Shown here: piece by piece, positions 1-8,133 of the stretch
Layout: each line of letters begins with the position of its first letter
Numbering within the stretch: position 1 is the first letter of the stretch
Assembly: GCF_008087345.1 (NCBI RefSeq)
Contig: NZ_VHIB01000001.1
Location: forward strand, 930,001-994,000
Length of the DNA: 64,000 nucleotides
From: Nocardioides caldifontis
GTDB lineage: Bacteria > Actinomycetota > Actinomycetes > Propionibacteriales > Nocardioidaceae
Direction: 5' to 3'
Notes under the pieces: generated by a model
What the model was told of the DNA's origin: nothing
Databases searched by the model: none
The model's input: only the letters and a program-made list of their open reading frames with translations
Position numbers and translations under genes: made by a program

Positions 1-326
1 CCCTCGACGCGTACGCCGCGGCGGCGCGGGGTGACCGTCCCGACGCGTTCGGGCGCACCGACTTCGGCATCGCCCCCCTGGAGCCGCCGTACGTCGCCTC
101 GCGCGTCACCCCCGGGCTGTTCCACACCCAGGGCGGGCTCGACGTCGACCTCGACGGCCGGGTGCTCACCGAGGGCGGGGCGACGGTGCCGGGGCTCTTC
201 GCCGTCGGCGGGGTCGCTGCCGGCGTCAGCGGGCACCACGGTGGTCGGGGCTACTCCTCCGGCAACGGGTTGCTCACGGCCGTGGGACTCGGCCGCTTGG
301 CGGGAGCAGCGGCGGCCGCGTCATGA
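1..326 (+). CDS. C-terminal part of an FAD-dependent fumarate reductase/succinate dehydrogenase-type flavoprotein
   Basis: Only the last 107 codons lie in the window, read in the frame that begins at base 3 and stops at 324-326. The fragment shows the C-terminal signature of the FrdA/SdhA/KstD-like flavoprotein superfamily: a VPGLFAVGG stretch, then GHHGGRGYSSGNGL and a closing helix LGRLAGAAAA, which form the part of the FAD domain that closes over the isoalloxazine ring. Such enzymes insert or reduce C=C bonds next to carboxyl or keto groups. Its stop overlaps the start of the next gene (ATGA), so it is translationally coupled to two MmgE/PrpD genes. A dehydrogenase followed by a PrpD-type dehydratase would suit a tricarboxylate-like or branched-acid route. 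The exact substrate is unknown. Confidence 0.85.
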   Translation, partial: LDAYAAAARGDRPDAFGRTDFGIAPLEPPYVASRVTPGLFHTQGGLDVDLDGRVLTEGGATVPGLFAVGGVAAGVSGHHGGRGYSSGNGLLTAVGLGRLAGAAAAAS

Positions 327-1708
327 CCCAGCGGGCCGACCTGCCGGTCGAGCGGTGGCAGCAGTGGCGGGCGAGGCTCACCACGCGGATCTCCGACGTC
401 GACCCGACGGCGCTGCTGGCTGACGGGCCGGTCCGGCGCAAGGCGGCGCTCGTGGTGGTGGACGACCTGGCCGCGATGGTCGCCGGTCACGCCCACCCCG
501 AGATCCGCACGCTCGTGGACGGCGCGGTGGCGCGCGGGGGTGCCGCGGAGGCCAGCCTGCTGTCGGGCGTCCGGGTGGCGCGCGAGCAGGCCGCGGCGAT
601 CAACGCCGCCGCGGCGGCGTGGGACGAGCTCGACGAGGGATACCGCCCTGCGACGTGTCACGGCGGTCTCTACACGGTGCCGGCGGTCACTGCCGAGGCG
701 GAGGCGACCGGCCGTTCCGTCGCGGAGGTGCTCAGCGCGACCGTCGTAGGCTACGAGGTCGTGACCGCCTTCGCGCGCGTCCTCCCACCGCCACGCCCGC
801 TCGTCCTGCACCCGCACGCGACCCTCTCTCCGATCGGGGCCGCAGCGGGGCTGACCTGGCTCCGCACGCGCGACGCCGAGGCCGTGCTCCGCGCGGCGGA
901 CGTCGCCGCGACGATGTCGATGGCGGGACCCTTCGGCCACGCCGTCACCGGTGCCCAGGTCCGCAACGGGTGGCCGGCTGCAGGAGCCGTCCTCGGGTTC
1001 ATGGCAGCCGACTTCGCCGTCGCCGGGCTCGGCGGCGAGCCTTCCAGCGCCTGGGACACCTTCGCGACCGGCTACGGCCACCAGATCTCGGATGGCGAGC
1101 TGGACCGCGCCTTCGACTCGTGGGCGATCCTGGACGGCTACCACAAGGTCTACGCCGCCTGTCAGTACACGCACTCGGCGCTCGAGGCGTCCCTCGAGCT
1201 GAGCACGAGGGCGCTGGCCGGCCGGTCGACCGACGAGGTGGACGAGGTCGTCGTCGCGACGCACCCGCTGGCGTACCCGCTCGACAACCGCGCCCCGGAC
1301 ACAGCGCTCGCCGGCAAGTTCTCGCTCCCGCACGTGGTCGCCGCCGTCCTCTCCACCGGTCGCACCGATCCCTCCGTGTTCGACGCTCCGCTGCTCGACG
1401 AGCCCGCCCTCGCCCGGGTGCGCGAGCGGGTCCGGCTGGAGCCGTTCGAGCCACTGCCCGCAGCACCGCACGACCGCCCCGCGCGGGTGACGCTCCGACT
1501 CGCCGACGGCACCACGCACGAGGCCACCTGCCTCAGCGCAGTCGGGGGCCCCGACCGGCCTCTCGACGAGTCGCAGGTGCTCGACAAGGTCGCGGCGTTG
1601 ACGAGCACCGCGGCGCCGGGATTCGAGCAGGTCGCACGCTCGCTGGTGCTGGAGCCGGCCGTACCCACCTCCGGCTGGGGCGAGCTGCTGACCGAGGCGC
1701 TGCGATGA
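323..1708 (+). CDS. MmgE/PrpD family protein (first copy)
   Basis: This 461-aa protein has the usual MmgE/PrpD length and its recognisable core around residues 90-125 (AAINAAAAAWDELDEG, then CHGGLYTVPA). The family includes 2-methylcitrate dehydratase, cis-aconitate decarboxylase and other lyases that act on tricarboxylates or related acids, without an Fe-S cluster. The ATG overlaps the upstream flavoprotein stop by 4 bp, and its own stop overlaps the start of a second PrpD paralogue, so the three genes form one operon. The two copies are clearly diverged, which allows either a heteromeric enzyme or two successive reactions. The family is clear but the substrate is not. Confidence 0.88.
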   Translation: MTQRADLPVERWQQWRARLTTRISDVDPTALLADGPVRRKAALVVVDDLAAMVAGHAHPEIRTLVDGAVARGGAAEASLLSGVRVAREQAAAINAAAAAWDELDEGYRPATCHGGLYTVPAVTAEAEATGRSVAEVLSATVVGYEVVTAFARVLPPPRPLVLHPHATLSPIGAAAGLTWLRTRDAEAVLRAADVAATMSMAGPFGHAVTGAQVRNGWPAAGAVLGFMAADFAVAGLGGEPSSAWDTFATGYGHQISDGELDRAFDSWAILDGYHKVYAACQYTHSALEASLELSTRALAGRSTDEVDEVVVATHPLAYPLDNRAPDTALAGKFSLPHVVAAVLSTGRTDPSVFDAPLLDEPALARVRERVRLEPFEPLPAAPHDRPARVTLRLADGTTHEATCLSAVGGPDRPLDESQVLDKVAALTSTAAPGFEQVARSLVLEPAVPTSGWGELLTEALR

Positions 1709-3078
1709 CCGGCCGCTCCCTCAGCCGTGAGCTCGTCGAGCGGGCAACCGGGGTGCACCGGAAGCTGCCCGACGAGGTGCTGGCCGCCGCCCGGCTCCAC
1801 CTGCTCGACGCGCTCGGTGTGGGGGTGGCCGGCGCCGCCCGTGGGCCGCTACGCGAGCTGCCCCGGATTGCGGCCGGTCACCCGGGCGGTCGCTCGACGG
1901 TCCTGGGCATTGGCACCACCACGACCGCGCCCGTCGCGGCCCTCGTCAACGGCTCGCTGATCCACTCGCTCGAGTACGACGACACCCACGTCGCGTCGGT
2001 GATGCACGGCAGCAGCACCGTGGCCGCCGCTGCGCTGGCGGTCGCGCAGGAGGTCGACGCCGACGGCGCCGACCTGCTCTCGGCCTTCACCCTGGGGTGG
2101 GAGCTCCTGGTCCGCATGGGGCTGGCCAGCCCCGGCACGCTGCAGGCCCGCGGCTTCCAGACGACGTCGGCCGCAGGTCCCTTCGCCGCTGCGCTCGTCT
2201 CGGGGCTGCTCCACGAGGACCCGCAGGACACCCTCGTCGAGGCGCTGGGGATCGCCGGCAGCCAGCCCGGCGGCACGTTCGCCTTCCTCGAGGCCGGCGA
2301 CACCGTCAAGGCAGGGCAGCCCGGTTGGGCAGCGCACTCGGGACTCTGGGCGGCTGAGCTGGCCCGCGGCGGCATGACCGGCCCCGAAGGCGTGCTGGAA
2401 GGGAAGTACGGCTTCTTCCAGCTGTACGCCGGTGATGCCGGTGCTCCCGACCGGCTCCGCGTGGAGCTGTCGGACCTGGGGGAGCGGTGGCACCTCACCG
2501 ACGCCGCTTTCAAGCTGATCCCCTGCTGCCACTTCATCCACCCGTTCGTCGAGGCGCTGGGCAACGCCCTCGACACCGGGATCGCGCCCGACGAGGTCGC
2601 GTCCGTCCACTGCCACGTCCCCCGCGGCGCCGCGCCGATCATCGCCGACCCGTGGCCGGCACGGCAGCGTCCCGCCACCCCGCACGACGTGCGGTGGAGC
2701 CTGCCGTACGTCCTCGCCGCGCGCGTGGTCGACGGCGAGGTCGGCCTCGCTCTCTTCGACGAGCCCATCGGTGGTGACCGGCTGGACCTGGCGCTGCGGG
2801 TCACCCACGAGCTCTGGGACGACTCCGGCTTCCCAGCGGTGTTCCCCGCACGGCTGTCGGTCACCACGCATGACGGTCGCACGGTCGAGGCCTCGGTCGA
2901 CGACGTGCTCGGCGGAGCGGGTCGGCCGGTCGCTCCCGAGGCGGTCGTGGCGAAGGCGCGCAGCAACTTCAGCGTCGGCGGACTGGCGCCCGAGGTGGTC
3001 GACCGTCTGGTCGCCGAGGTCGTCGAGACGGAGAGCCCCGACGTGAACCGTCTCGCGGGCTTGCTCCGGCGCGGCTGA
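1705..3078 (+). CDS. MmgE/PrpD family protein (second copy)
   Basis: This 457-aa protein starts at the ATG that overlaps the previous stop (ATGA). A longer in-frame opening upstream lies inside the first PrpD gene and was ignored. Residues 85-112 carry the family core (SLIHSLEYDDTHVASVMHG), containing the Asp and His residues typical of the all-helical MmgE/PrpD N-domain. A middle segment (AFKLIPCCHFIHPFVEAL) matches the family's second conserved block. It probably catalyses hydration/dehydration or decarboxylation of a polycarboxylate or CoA-free acid made by the neighbouring flavoprotein. It differs strongly from the first copy, so it is not a recent duplicate. Confidence 0.88.
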   Translation: MTGRSLSRELVERATGVHRKLPDEVLAAARLHLLDALGVGVAGAARGPLRELPRIAAGHPGGRSTVLGIGTTTTAPVAALVNGSLIHSLEYDDTHVASVMHGSSTVAAAALAVAQEVDADGADLLSAFTLGWELLVRMGLASPGTLQARGFQTTSAAGPFAAALVSGLLHEDPQDTLVEALGIAGSQPGGTFAFLEAGDTVKAGQPGWAAHSGLWAAELARGGMTGPEGVLEGKYGFFQLYAGDAGAPDRLRVELSDLGERWHLTDAAFKLIPCCHFIHPFVEALGNALDTGIAPDEVASVHCHVPRGAAPIIADPWPARQRPATPHDVRWSLPYVLAARVVDGEVGLALFDEPIGGDRLDLALRVTHELWDDSGFPAVFPARLSVTTHDGRTVEASVDDVLGGAGRPVAPEAVVAKARSNFSVGGLAPEVVDRLVAEVVETESPDVNRLAGLLRRG

Positions 3079-3192
3079 GCACCCGGGGACGCGCCGGCAG
3101 TACGCGAGCCGTGCCGTCCAGGGAACAGATCCGCCGATCCTTGTGTTCTCAACCTTCGTGCGTCCGACCGCGGCGCCAGGAGAGGACGCACC

Positions 3193-4431
3193 GTGACCGT
3201 CGCACCGCCCGCACCGGAGCTCACCGAGCCGGTGGCTCCGACGCGCCCCTGGCGGGTGGTGCTGTTGCTGGGGAGCCTGATCGCGCTCGGACCGCTGAGC
3301 ATCGACCTCTACCTGCCGGCCCTTCCCGAGCTCACCGACGACCTCGACGCGAGCCCGTCCGCCGTGCAGCTCACGCTCACCGGCATCCTCGTCGGCCTCG
3401 GCGTGGGCCAGCTCCTCATCGGCCCGCTCACCGACGTCTACGGCCGGCGCCGCCCGCTGCTCATCGGGATCACGCTCAGCGTCGTCGCCTCGCTGCTCTG
3501 CGCGGTGGCGCCGTCGATCCTCGTGCTCGACGTGCTCCGGGTCCTGCAGGGCATCGGGGCAGCCGCCGCGGCCGTGGTCGCGATGGCCGTCGTGCGTGAC
3601 CTCTTCACCGGCCGCGCCGCCGCGGCGGTCATCTCCCGGCTCGTGATGGTGATGGGGCTGGCACCAGTGCTCGCTCCCTCGTTGGGCAGCGCGGTCCTCG
3701 AGGTCGGCTCCTGGCGGACGATGTTCCTCGTCCTCGCCGGGCTCGGTGTGGTCCTCGCCGTGGTCGCCGCGGTCGGGCTCAAGGAGACCCTGCCCGCCGA
3801 GCGCCGGGCCGCGCCCGGCGTCCGCTCGACGCTCCAGGGGTACGGCGTGCTCCTGCGCGACCCGTCGCTCGTCGGCTACATGGCGATCGCGAGCCTGACG
3901 ATGGCCGCGGTCTTCGCCTATGTGTCGGGCGCCTCCTTCGTCCTCCAGGACGGCTTCGGCGTCGACTCGCGGACCTTCGCGCTGCTGTTCGGCGTCGGCG
4001 CTGTCGGCCTGATCGTCTCCTCGCAGCTCAACGTGGCGCTGCTGCGGCGGTTCCGCCCCGAGACGATCCTGACCGCGGCGCTGACGGTGGCCGCGCTCGG
4101 CGGCGCGGTGCTGCTCTTCGACGCCGTCACCGGCACCGGCGGGCTGCTCGGCATCGTGGTGCCGATCTGGCTGGTGCTGGCCACCGTGGCGCTCTGCGGC
4201 CCCAACGCCACCGCGCTCGCCCTCGCCCCGCACGGGCAGCGTGCCGGCGCGGCCGCGGCCCTGCTCGGCGCCGCGCAGTTCGCGGTCGGGGCGGCGATCG
4301 CCCCGCTCACCGGGCTCGGCGAGGCGGGCTCCGCGGTGCCGATGGCCGCGACCATCTCCGGCGCGCTCCTGCTCGCCGCGGTCCTGGTCCGGCTGGTGTT
4401 GCGGCCGAGGCCTTCCGTCGTCACCGCCTGA
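3193..4431 (+). CDS. MFS multidrug exporter, Bcr/CflA type
   Basis: This 412-aa integral membrane protein has about 12 hydrophobic segments. The first loop reads SIDLYLPALPEL and the conserved cytoplasmic loop 2-3 reads GPLTDVYGRRRPLL, which is the Bcr/CflA (DHA1) drug:H+ antiporter signature. It would export small hydrophobic or cationic compounds, perhaps toxic intermediates of the surrounding catabolism. The start is a GTG preceded by AGGAGAGGACGCACC, a good ribosome binding site. The 114-bp gap after the PrpD operon suggests its own promoter. A short hairpin follows the stop. Confidence 0.9.
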   Translation: MTVAPPAPELTEPVAPTRPWRVVLLLGSLIALGPLSIDLYLPALPELTDDLDASPSAVQLTLTGILVGLGVGQLLIGPLTDVYGRRRPLLIGITLSVVASLLCAVAPSILVLDVLRVLQGIGAAAAAVVAMAVVRDLFTGRAAAAVISRLVMVMGLAPVLAPSLGSAVLEVGSWRTMFLVLAGLGVVLAVVAAVGLKETLPAERRAAPGVRSTLQGYGVLLRDPSLVGYMAIASLTMAAVFAYVSGASFVLQDGFGVDSRTFALLFGVGAVGLIVSSQLNVALLRRFRPETILTAALTVAALGGAVLLFDAVTGTGGLLGIVVPIWLVLATVALCGPNATALALAPHGQRAGAAAALLGAAQFAVGAAIAPLTGLGEAGSAVPMAATISGALLLAAVLVRLVLRPRPSVVTA

Positions 4432-4435
4432 CCGA

Positions 4436-4450
4436 TCCCCGGGTCGGGGA
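4436..4450 (+). terminator. Short GC hairpin after the MFS gene
   Basis: TCCCC and GGGGA form a 5-bp stem around a GGGTC loop, 4 bp after the exporter stop and just upstream of a strong -35 box. No U-tract follows, so it may only slow polymerase. Confidence 0.3.
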
Positions 4451-4457
4451 GCGCTCC

Positions 4458-4487
4458 TTGACACCCCTCCGAATCAGTGCGCATGAT
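4458..4487 (+). promoter_or_regulatory. Sigma-70-like promoter of the DUF5999/thiolase operon
   Basis: A perfect TTGACA (4458-4463) is followed after 18 bp by CATGAT (4482-4487). The -10 region lies inside TGCGCATGATTATCA (4478-4492), an element that recurs almost unchanged upstream of the aldehyde dehydrogenase (12949) and the hydantoinase operon (46154). It may be a common operator or promoter core. Confidence 0.55.
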
Positions 4488-4511
4488 TATCACTGACTGG
4501 AAGGGGATGCC

Positions 4512-4691
4512 ATGTGCACTCACACGCCTCCTTGCCCTCCTCCGGAGGACAGCCACTGCTGCCGCGCGCGCCTGGTCGCCGACCACTCCGAGCAGGGGTG
4601 GTGCCGGCTCTGCAACGGCGTGATCGTCTTCGACGACGGCCTCTACCTCGCGCCGGACGGCCAGGTGCAGCCGGTGCAGCTCGCCGTCTGA
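4512..4691 (+). CDS. Small Cys-rich DUF5999-like protein
   Basis: This 59-aa ORF begins with MCTHTPPCP, continues with a His/Cys pair, and carries HSEQGWCRLCNGVIVFDDG in its second half. This matches the actinobacterial DUF5999 small-protein pattern (MCxHxPPCP, then HPEQGW-LLCNGVVVFDD). Cysteines lie at residues 2, 8, 16, 17, 31 and 34, with His at 4, 15 and 25, suggesting metal or redox chemistry. The ATG sits 9 bp after a GGAAGGGG ribosome site and about 25 bp after a good promoter. It is the first gene before a thiolase operon, separated by 63 bp. The function of the family is unknown to me. Confidence 0.72.
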   Translation: MCTHTPPCPPPEDSHCCRARLVADHSEQGWCRLCNGVIVFDDGLYLAPDGQVQPVQLAV

Positions 4692-4754
4692 GCCCTGCAG
4701 CCGGCGGACCACCGGCACTCCCACCTGCCCGCACGACGAGAGGGACCACCCTCC

Positions 4755-5933
4755 ATGAACAACGACAGGATCGTCGTCCTCGACGGCGCCCGCACCCCGA
4801 TCGGCAGCTTCGGCGGGGTCTTCAAGGACGTCCCCGGCCACGTGCTCGGTGCCACTGCCGCCCGTGCGGCACTCGACCGCGCGGGCGTCGAGGGCCGCCT
4901 CATCCGTGAGGTCGTGATGGGGTGCATCGGCCAGGTGGGGCCCGACGCCTACAACGCCCGCCGGGTGGCAGTCACCGCGGGGCTGCCGACCGACGTGCCG
5001 GCGTACACCGTGAACCGGCTGTGCGGGTCCGGGCTGCAGGCGGTCTGGTCGGCGGCGATGGAGATGCGCTGGAACGACCTGGACTTCGCCCTCGCCGGCG
5101 GCGACGAGTCGATGACTCGCATGCCGTTCTACGACTTCGGCGCGCGCAACGGCTACCGCCTCGGCAACCGCGAGCTCGCCGACGGCACCGTGCTGATGCT
5201 CACCGACCCCTTCCACGGCGTCCACATGGGCATCACCGCGGAGAACGTCGCGAGCAAGTACGGCGTCTCGCGCGCCGAGCAGGACGAGTTCGCCGCCGAG
5301 TCCCAGCGCCGCGCGGCCACCCCCGAGGCGAAGGCGGCGTTCGCGGAGGAGGTCGTGCCGGTCGAGGTCGGTGGCCGCAGGCCGCACACCGTCACCGAGG
5401 ACGAGCACCCCAAGCCGGGCACCACGGTCGAGACGCTCGCCCAGCTGCGGCCGGCCTTCCAGGCGGACGGCACGGTGACCGCAGGCAACGCCTCGGGGAT
5501 CAACGACGGCGCCGCGGCGCTGGTACTCGCGCGGGAGAGCGCCGCCGCCGAGCGCGGTCTCACCGGCCTGGTCTCGCTGGAGGCGGTTGCCACCGCCGCG
5601 ATGGAGCCAGAGCTGATGGGGTACGCCCCGACGCTGGCCCTTCGGTCGCTCTTCGCGCAGACAGGCACCTCGCCGTCCGACATCGGCGTCATCGAGCTCA
5701 ACGAGGCGTTCGCCTCCCAGGCGGTCGCGGTGATCCGCGACGCCGGACTCGACCCCGAGCAGGTCAACCCCTACGGCGGCGCGATCGCCCTCGGCCACCC
5801 GGTCGGCGCCACCGGCGCCAACTTGACCCTCCGCATCGCGAAGGACATGCACCGCCGCGACCTCGAGCTCGGCATCGTCACCATGTGCATCGGTGGCGGA
5901 CAAGCCCTGGCCGCGCTGTTCCGGAGGATCTGA
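4755..5933 (+). CDS. Acetyl-CoA C-acyltransferase (thiolase)
   Basis: This 392-aa protein has the normal thiolase length and all catalytic residues. Cys90 lies in NRLCGSGLQAV (the acylated nucleophile), NEAFA is in the active-site loop, His348 is in GHPVGATGA, and Cys378 is in MCIGGGQ (proton exchange). It performs thiolytic cleavage of 3-ketoacyl-CoA or the reverse condensation in the cytosol. The ATG follows GAGAGGGACCACC. An SCP2-type thiolase gene begins 1 bp after its stop, so the two belong to one operon. It most likely completes beta-oxidation of the compound degraded by this island. Confidence 0.93.
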   Translation: MNNDRIVVLDGARTPIGSFGGVFKDVPGHVLGATAARAALDRAGVEGRLIREVVMGCIGQVGPDAYNARRVAVTAGLPTDVPAYTVNRLCGSGLQAVWSAAMEMRWNDLDFALAGGDESMTRMPFYDFGARNGYRLGNRELADGTVLMLTDPFHGVHMGITAENVASKYGVSRAEQDEFAAESQRRAATPEAKAAFAEEVVPVEVGGRRPHTVTEDEHPKPGTTVETLAQLRPAFQADGTVTAGNASGINDGAAALVLARESAAAERGLTGLVSLEAVATAAMEPELMGYAPTLALRSLFAQTGTSPSDIGVIELNEAFASQAVAVIRDAGLDPEQVNPYGGAIALGHPVGATGANLTLRIAKDMHRRDLELGIVTMCIGGGQALAALFRRI

Positions 5934-5934
5934 C

Positions 5935-7074
5935 GTGGGGGACCAGGAGCAACCGGTGCACATCATCGGCATCGGCACCACGCCGCTCGACCGTCAGCCG
6001 CTCGGCTCCGACGAGGAGCTGGTGGTCGCGGCGACGCGCGCCGCGCTCGCCGACGCCGGCGTCGACGTGGCCCGGCTGACCGGGCTCAACGTCCAGAGCC
6101 ACCACGAGCCGGGCCCGGACGTGGGCCGGATCGTCCGCGAGCTCGCGGCGCCCTCCGTCCGGTGGGCGCCGCCCGGTGGCATCGGGGTCCCGGGGCTCGC
6201 GGCCGCCGCGCGCGCCGCCGTCGACGGGCGGGCGGACGTGATCGTGGTCTGCAAGGTGATGAACACCGCGACCGCGGTCAACCAGCCCGACGTCGACCCC
6301 GCGACGCGCCTGGTCTCCGGTCGCTTCCAGTACGAGCTGCCCTACGGGCTCGGCTACACCGTGCAGCGGGCCGCGCTCGTCCAGCGTCGCTGGATGGCGA
6401 GCCGCGGGGTGACCGCCGAGCAGCTGGGCACCCTGTGCTCGGTGCAGCGCGACCACGCGCTGCTCAACGACAACGCAGTGTTCTCCAAGCCGTTGACGGT
6501 GGAGGAGTACCTCGCGAGCCGCACCATCTGCGACCCGATGCGGCTCTTCGACTGCGACATGCCGGTCAACGGCGCGTACGCCTACGTCGTGACCTCCGAC
6601 CCGACGCTCGTGCAGCCCGGCCGCGCGGTCCGCCTGCTCGCCCACACGGAGGGCCAGCCCGACGACATGCCGCACATCCGCCAGGACGACTACCTGGGGA
6701 TCCACCCGCGCGTCGCGCGGCTCTACGGGAAGCTCGGCATCGACGCCGGCGACCTGTCGGCCCTCATGCTCTACGACGGCTTCTCCTACCTCGCCGCCCA
6801 GTGGCTCGAACGGCTCGGCGTCGTGGCGCCGGAGGCGGTGGGTGAGTTCATCGGCGACCGGACCAACCTGCGGTACGACGGGCCGGCGCCGCTCAACACC
6901 CACGGGGGGCAGCTCTCCGAAGGACGCATGCACGGCGCCGGGCACCTGATCGAGGCCGTCCGTCAGCTACGCGGCGACGCCGGGGTCCGCCAGGTGGCCG
7001 ACCCCCGGCTCGTCGCCGTCACCACCGCGTTCCCGTCGACCGGTGCCGTCGCGATCCTGGGAGCCACCCGATGA
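5935..7074 (+). CDS. SCP2-type thiolase/lipid-transfer protein lacking the acyl Cys
   Basis: This 379-aa thiolase-fold protein has the nonspecific lipid-transfer (SCP-x) signature near its end, NTHGGQLSEGRMHGAGHLIEA. The usual nucleophilic Cys motif is replaced by a Gly-rich segment (PGGIGVPGLAAAA), so ordinary thiolysis is unlikely. Related proteins paired with DUF35 partners (the Ltp2 type) act as retro-aldolases on steroid side chains. The GTG start, chosen over an internal upstream codon in the thiolase, sits behind CCGGAGGATCTGAC. The stop overlaps the next gene (ATGA), which encodes precisely such a Zn-ribbon/OB partner. Confidence 0.85.
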   Translation: MGDQEQPVHIIGIGTTPLDRQPLGSDEELVVAATRAALADAGVDVARLTGLNVQSHHEPGPDVGRIVRELAAPSVRWAPPGGIGVPGLAAAARAAVDGRADVIVVCKVMNTATAVNQPDVDPATRLVSGRFQYELPYGLGYTVQRAALVQRRWMASRGVTAEQLGTLCSVQRDHALLNDNAVFSKPLTVEEYLASRTICDPMRLFDCDMPVNGAYAYVVTSDPTLVQPGRAVRLLAHTEGQPDDMPHIRQDDYLGIHPRVARLYGKLGIDAGDLSALMLYDGFSYLAAQWLERLGVVAPEAVGEFIGDRTNLRYDGPAPLNTHGGQLSEGRMHGAGHLIEAVRQLRGDAGVRQVADPRLVAVTTAFPSTGAVAILGATR

Positions 7075-7496
7075 CGACCCTTCCGCAGGACGACCGCTCG
7101 CCGCTGCCGCACGTGGACGACGCCTCCGCCCCGCACTGGGACGGGCTGGCGCGAGGCGTGCTCACGCTGCGCCGCTGCACCGTCTGCCGGGCCCTCAACC
7201 ACCCGGCCGCCGAGGAGTGCCGGGTCTGCGAGAACATCCCGCTGGAGTGGGTGGACATCGGCCGCGAGGTGCGGCTCTACTCCTGGACGGTCGAGGTCCG
7301 CCCGGTGGTGCAGGGGATGCGGCCGCCGTACGTGGTGGGGCAGGTGACGCCCGCCGAGTGCGAGGACGGCGACGTGCGCCTGGTCGGCACCCTGCTGGCC
7401 GACCCGGAGCGGCTCGAGCTGGGGATGCCGCTGCTGCTCCAGCCCGTCATGGCGCCCGGGTCGGAGCGTCACCTGGCGGTGTACGTCCCGGCCTGA
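7071..7496 (+). CDS. Zn-ribbon/OB-fold protein (DUF35 type), partner of the SCP2-type thiolase
   Basis: This 141-aa protein has an N-terminal zinc ribbon with two CxxC pairs (Cys36/39 and Cys50/53) followed by an OB-fold beta domain (residues ~58-140). DUF35 proteins bind acyl-CoA and form obligate complexes with thiolase-like Ltp proteins. The 4-bp ATGA overlap with the preceding gene strongly supports a complex with it. The 3' end overlaps the convergent VOC gene by 28 bp. Confidence 0.9.
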   Translation: MTTLPQDDRSPLPHVDDASAPHWDGLARGVLTLRRCTVCRALNHPAAEECRVCENIPLEWVDIGREVRLYSWTVEVRPVVQGMRPPYVVGQVTPAECEDGDVRLVGTLLADPERLELGMPLLLQPVMAPGSERHLAVYVPA

Positions 7497-8005
7497 CCGG
7501 CGGCGGTCGCCGGTGAGCGGCGTACGGCCGTGGGGGAGGCGACGGCGACCAGCGCGGGGTAGTCGTGGGTGCTCAGCTCCACGGCGTTGCCCCACGGGTC
7601 CTCGCAGTAGCTGATCCGCCGCCCGCCCGGCAGCGGGAAGACCGGCGTGCGGGTCCTGCCGCCGAGCGCCTCGAGCCGCTCGCGGGCGTGGTCGATGTCG
7701 TCGACGGTGACCGCGAGGTGCGAGACCCCGACGCGCCAGAACTCGAGGTGCGGCGGGAGCGGGACCGGCTCCGGGCTGGGGAACTCGAACAGCTCGAGCC
7801 CGACCCCGGTCGAGTCCAGGAGGTGGGCGAGGCGCATGCCGCCCCAGACCTCACCGAAGATGGTGCGGCGGCGGCCGGTCGCCACCGGGTCCGAGGCGTC
7901 CACGGTGTCCGGGCCGCCGACCAGCTCCATCCCACACACCTCGGCGTAGAAGCGGACCGCGTGGTCGAGGTCGAGCACCGTGAGGCCGACGTGGTTCAGG
8001 GGCAT
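7469..8005 (-). CDS. VOC (glyoxalase/dioxygenase fold) family protein
   Basis: This 178-aa protein starts MPLNHVGLTVLDLDHAVRFY, the classical VOC first strand with a metal-binding His. A second half-motif (VSHLAVTVDDIDHARERLEALG) and a C-terminal DPWGNAVEL follow, giving two beta-alpha-beta-beta-beta modules. VOC enzymes are metal-dependent lyases, epimerases (for example methylmalonyl-CoA epimerase) or extradiol dioxygenases, and the sequence alone does not separate these. It is transcribed away from the mycofactocin SDR across an AT-rich 128-bp divergent region. Its last 28 bp overlap the DUF35 gene convergently. Confidence 0.87.
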   Translation of the reverse strand: MPLNHVGLTVLDLDHAVRFYAEVCGMELVGGPDTVDASDPVATGRRRTIFGEVWGGMRLAHLLDSTGVGLELFEFPSPEPVPLPPHLEFWRVGVSHLAVTVDDIDHARERLEALGGRTRTPVFPLPGGRRISYCEDPWGNAVELSTHDYPALVAVASPTAVRRSPATAAGQAGTYTAR

Positions 8006-8040
8006 GGGTGCTCCTCCGGTGTCCGCCCGGAGCCGGGCTC

Positions 8041-8079
8041 TTGACGGTGTGACATGATTTATAGTAATCGTATGTAAAG
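8041..8079. promoter_or_regulatory. AT-rich divergent promoter/operator region (VOC / mycofactocin SDR)
   Basis: In this GC-rich DNA the stretch contains TTGACG (8041-8046), CATGAT (8053-8058), a TATAGT -10-like hexamer (8060-8065) and an imperfect palindrome (TTTATAG...TATGTAAA). It is the only plausible control region for both flanking genes. Confidence 0.45.
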
Positions 8080-8133
8080 ATTGCGCTTGGCGCTCGTGTC
8101 GAGAGCGGCCGGCTTCGGGACTGAGGAGTGCTC

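Noticed and set aside
619-1704. In-frame N-terminal extension of the second PrpD protein
   Set aside because: It lies fully inside the first PrpD gene, and the ATG at 1705 gives family length and a 4-bp overlap.
1849-4464. 871-codon minus-strand frame over the second PrpD and MFS genes
   Set aside because: It spans two well-supported genes and their intergenic gap and has low-complexity composition, which is typical of high third-position GC.
7469-7496. 28-bp convergent overlap (also 28 bp at 25833-25860) as a regulated antisense arrangement
   Set aside because: Convergent 3' overlaps of this size are common in compact genomes and the equal length appears coincidental.
8061-8066. ATAGTA as a further member of the 6-4-6 palindrome group
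   Set aside because: Only one arm is present, and it overlaps a TATAGT -10-like hexamer. No matching left arm exists.
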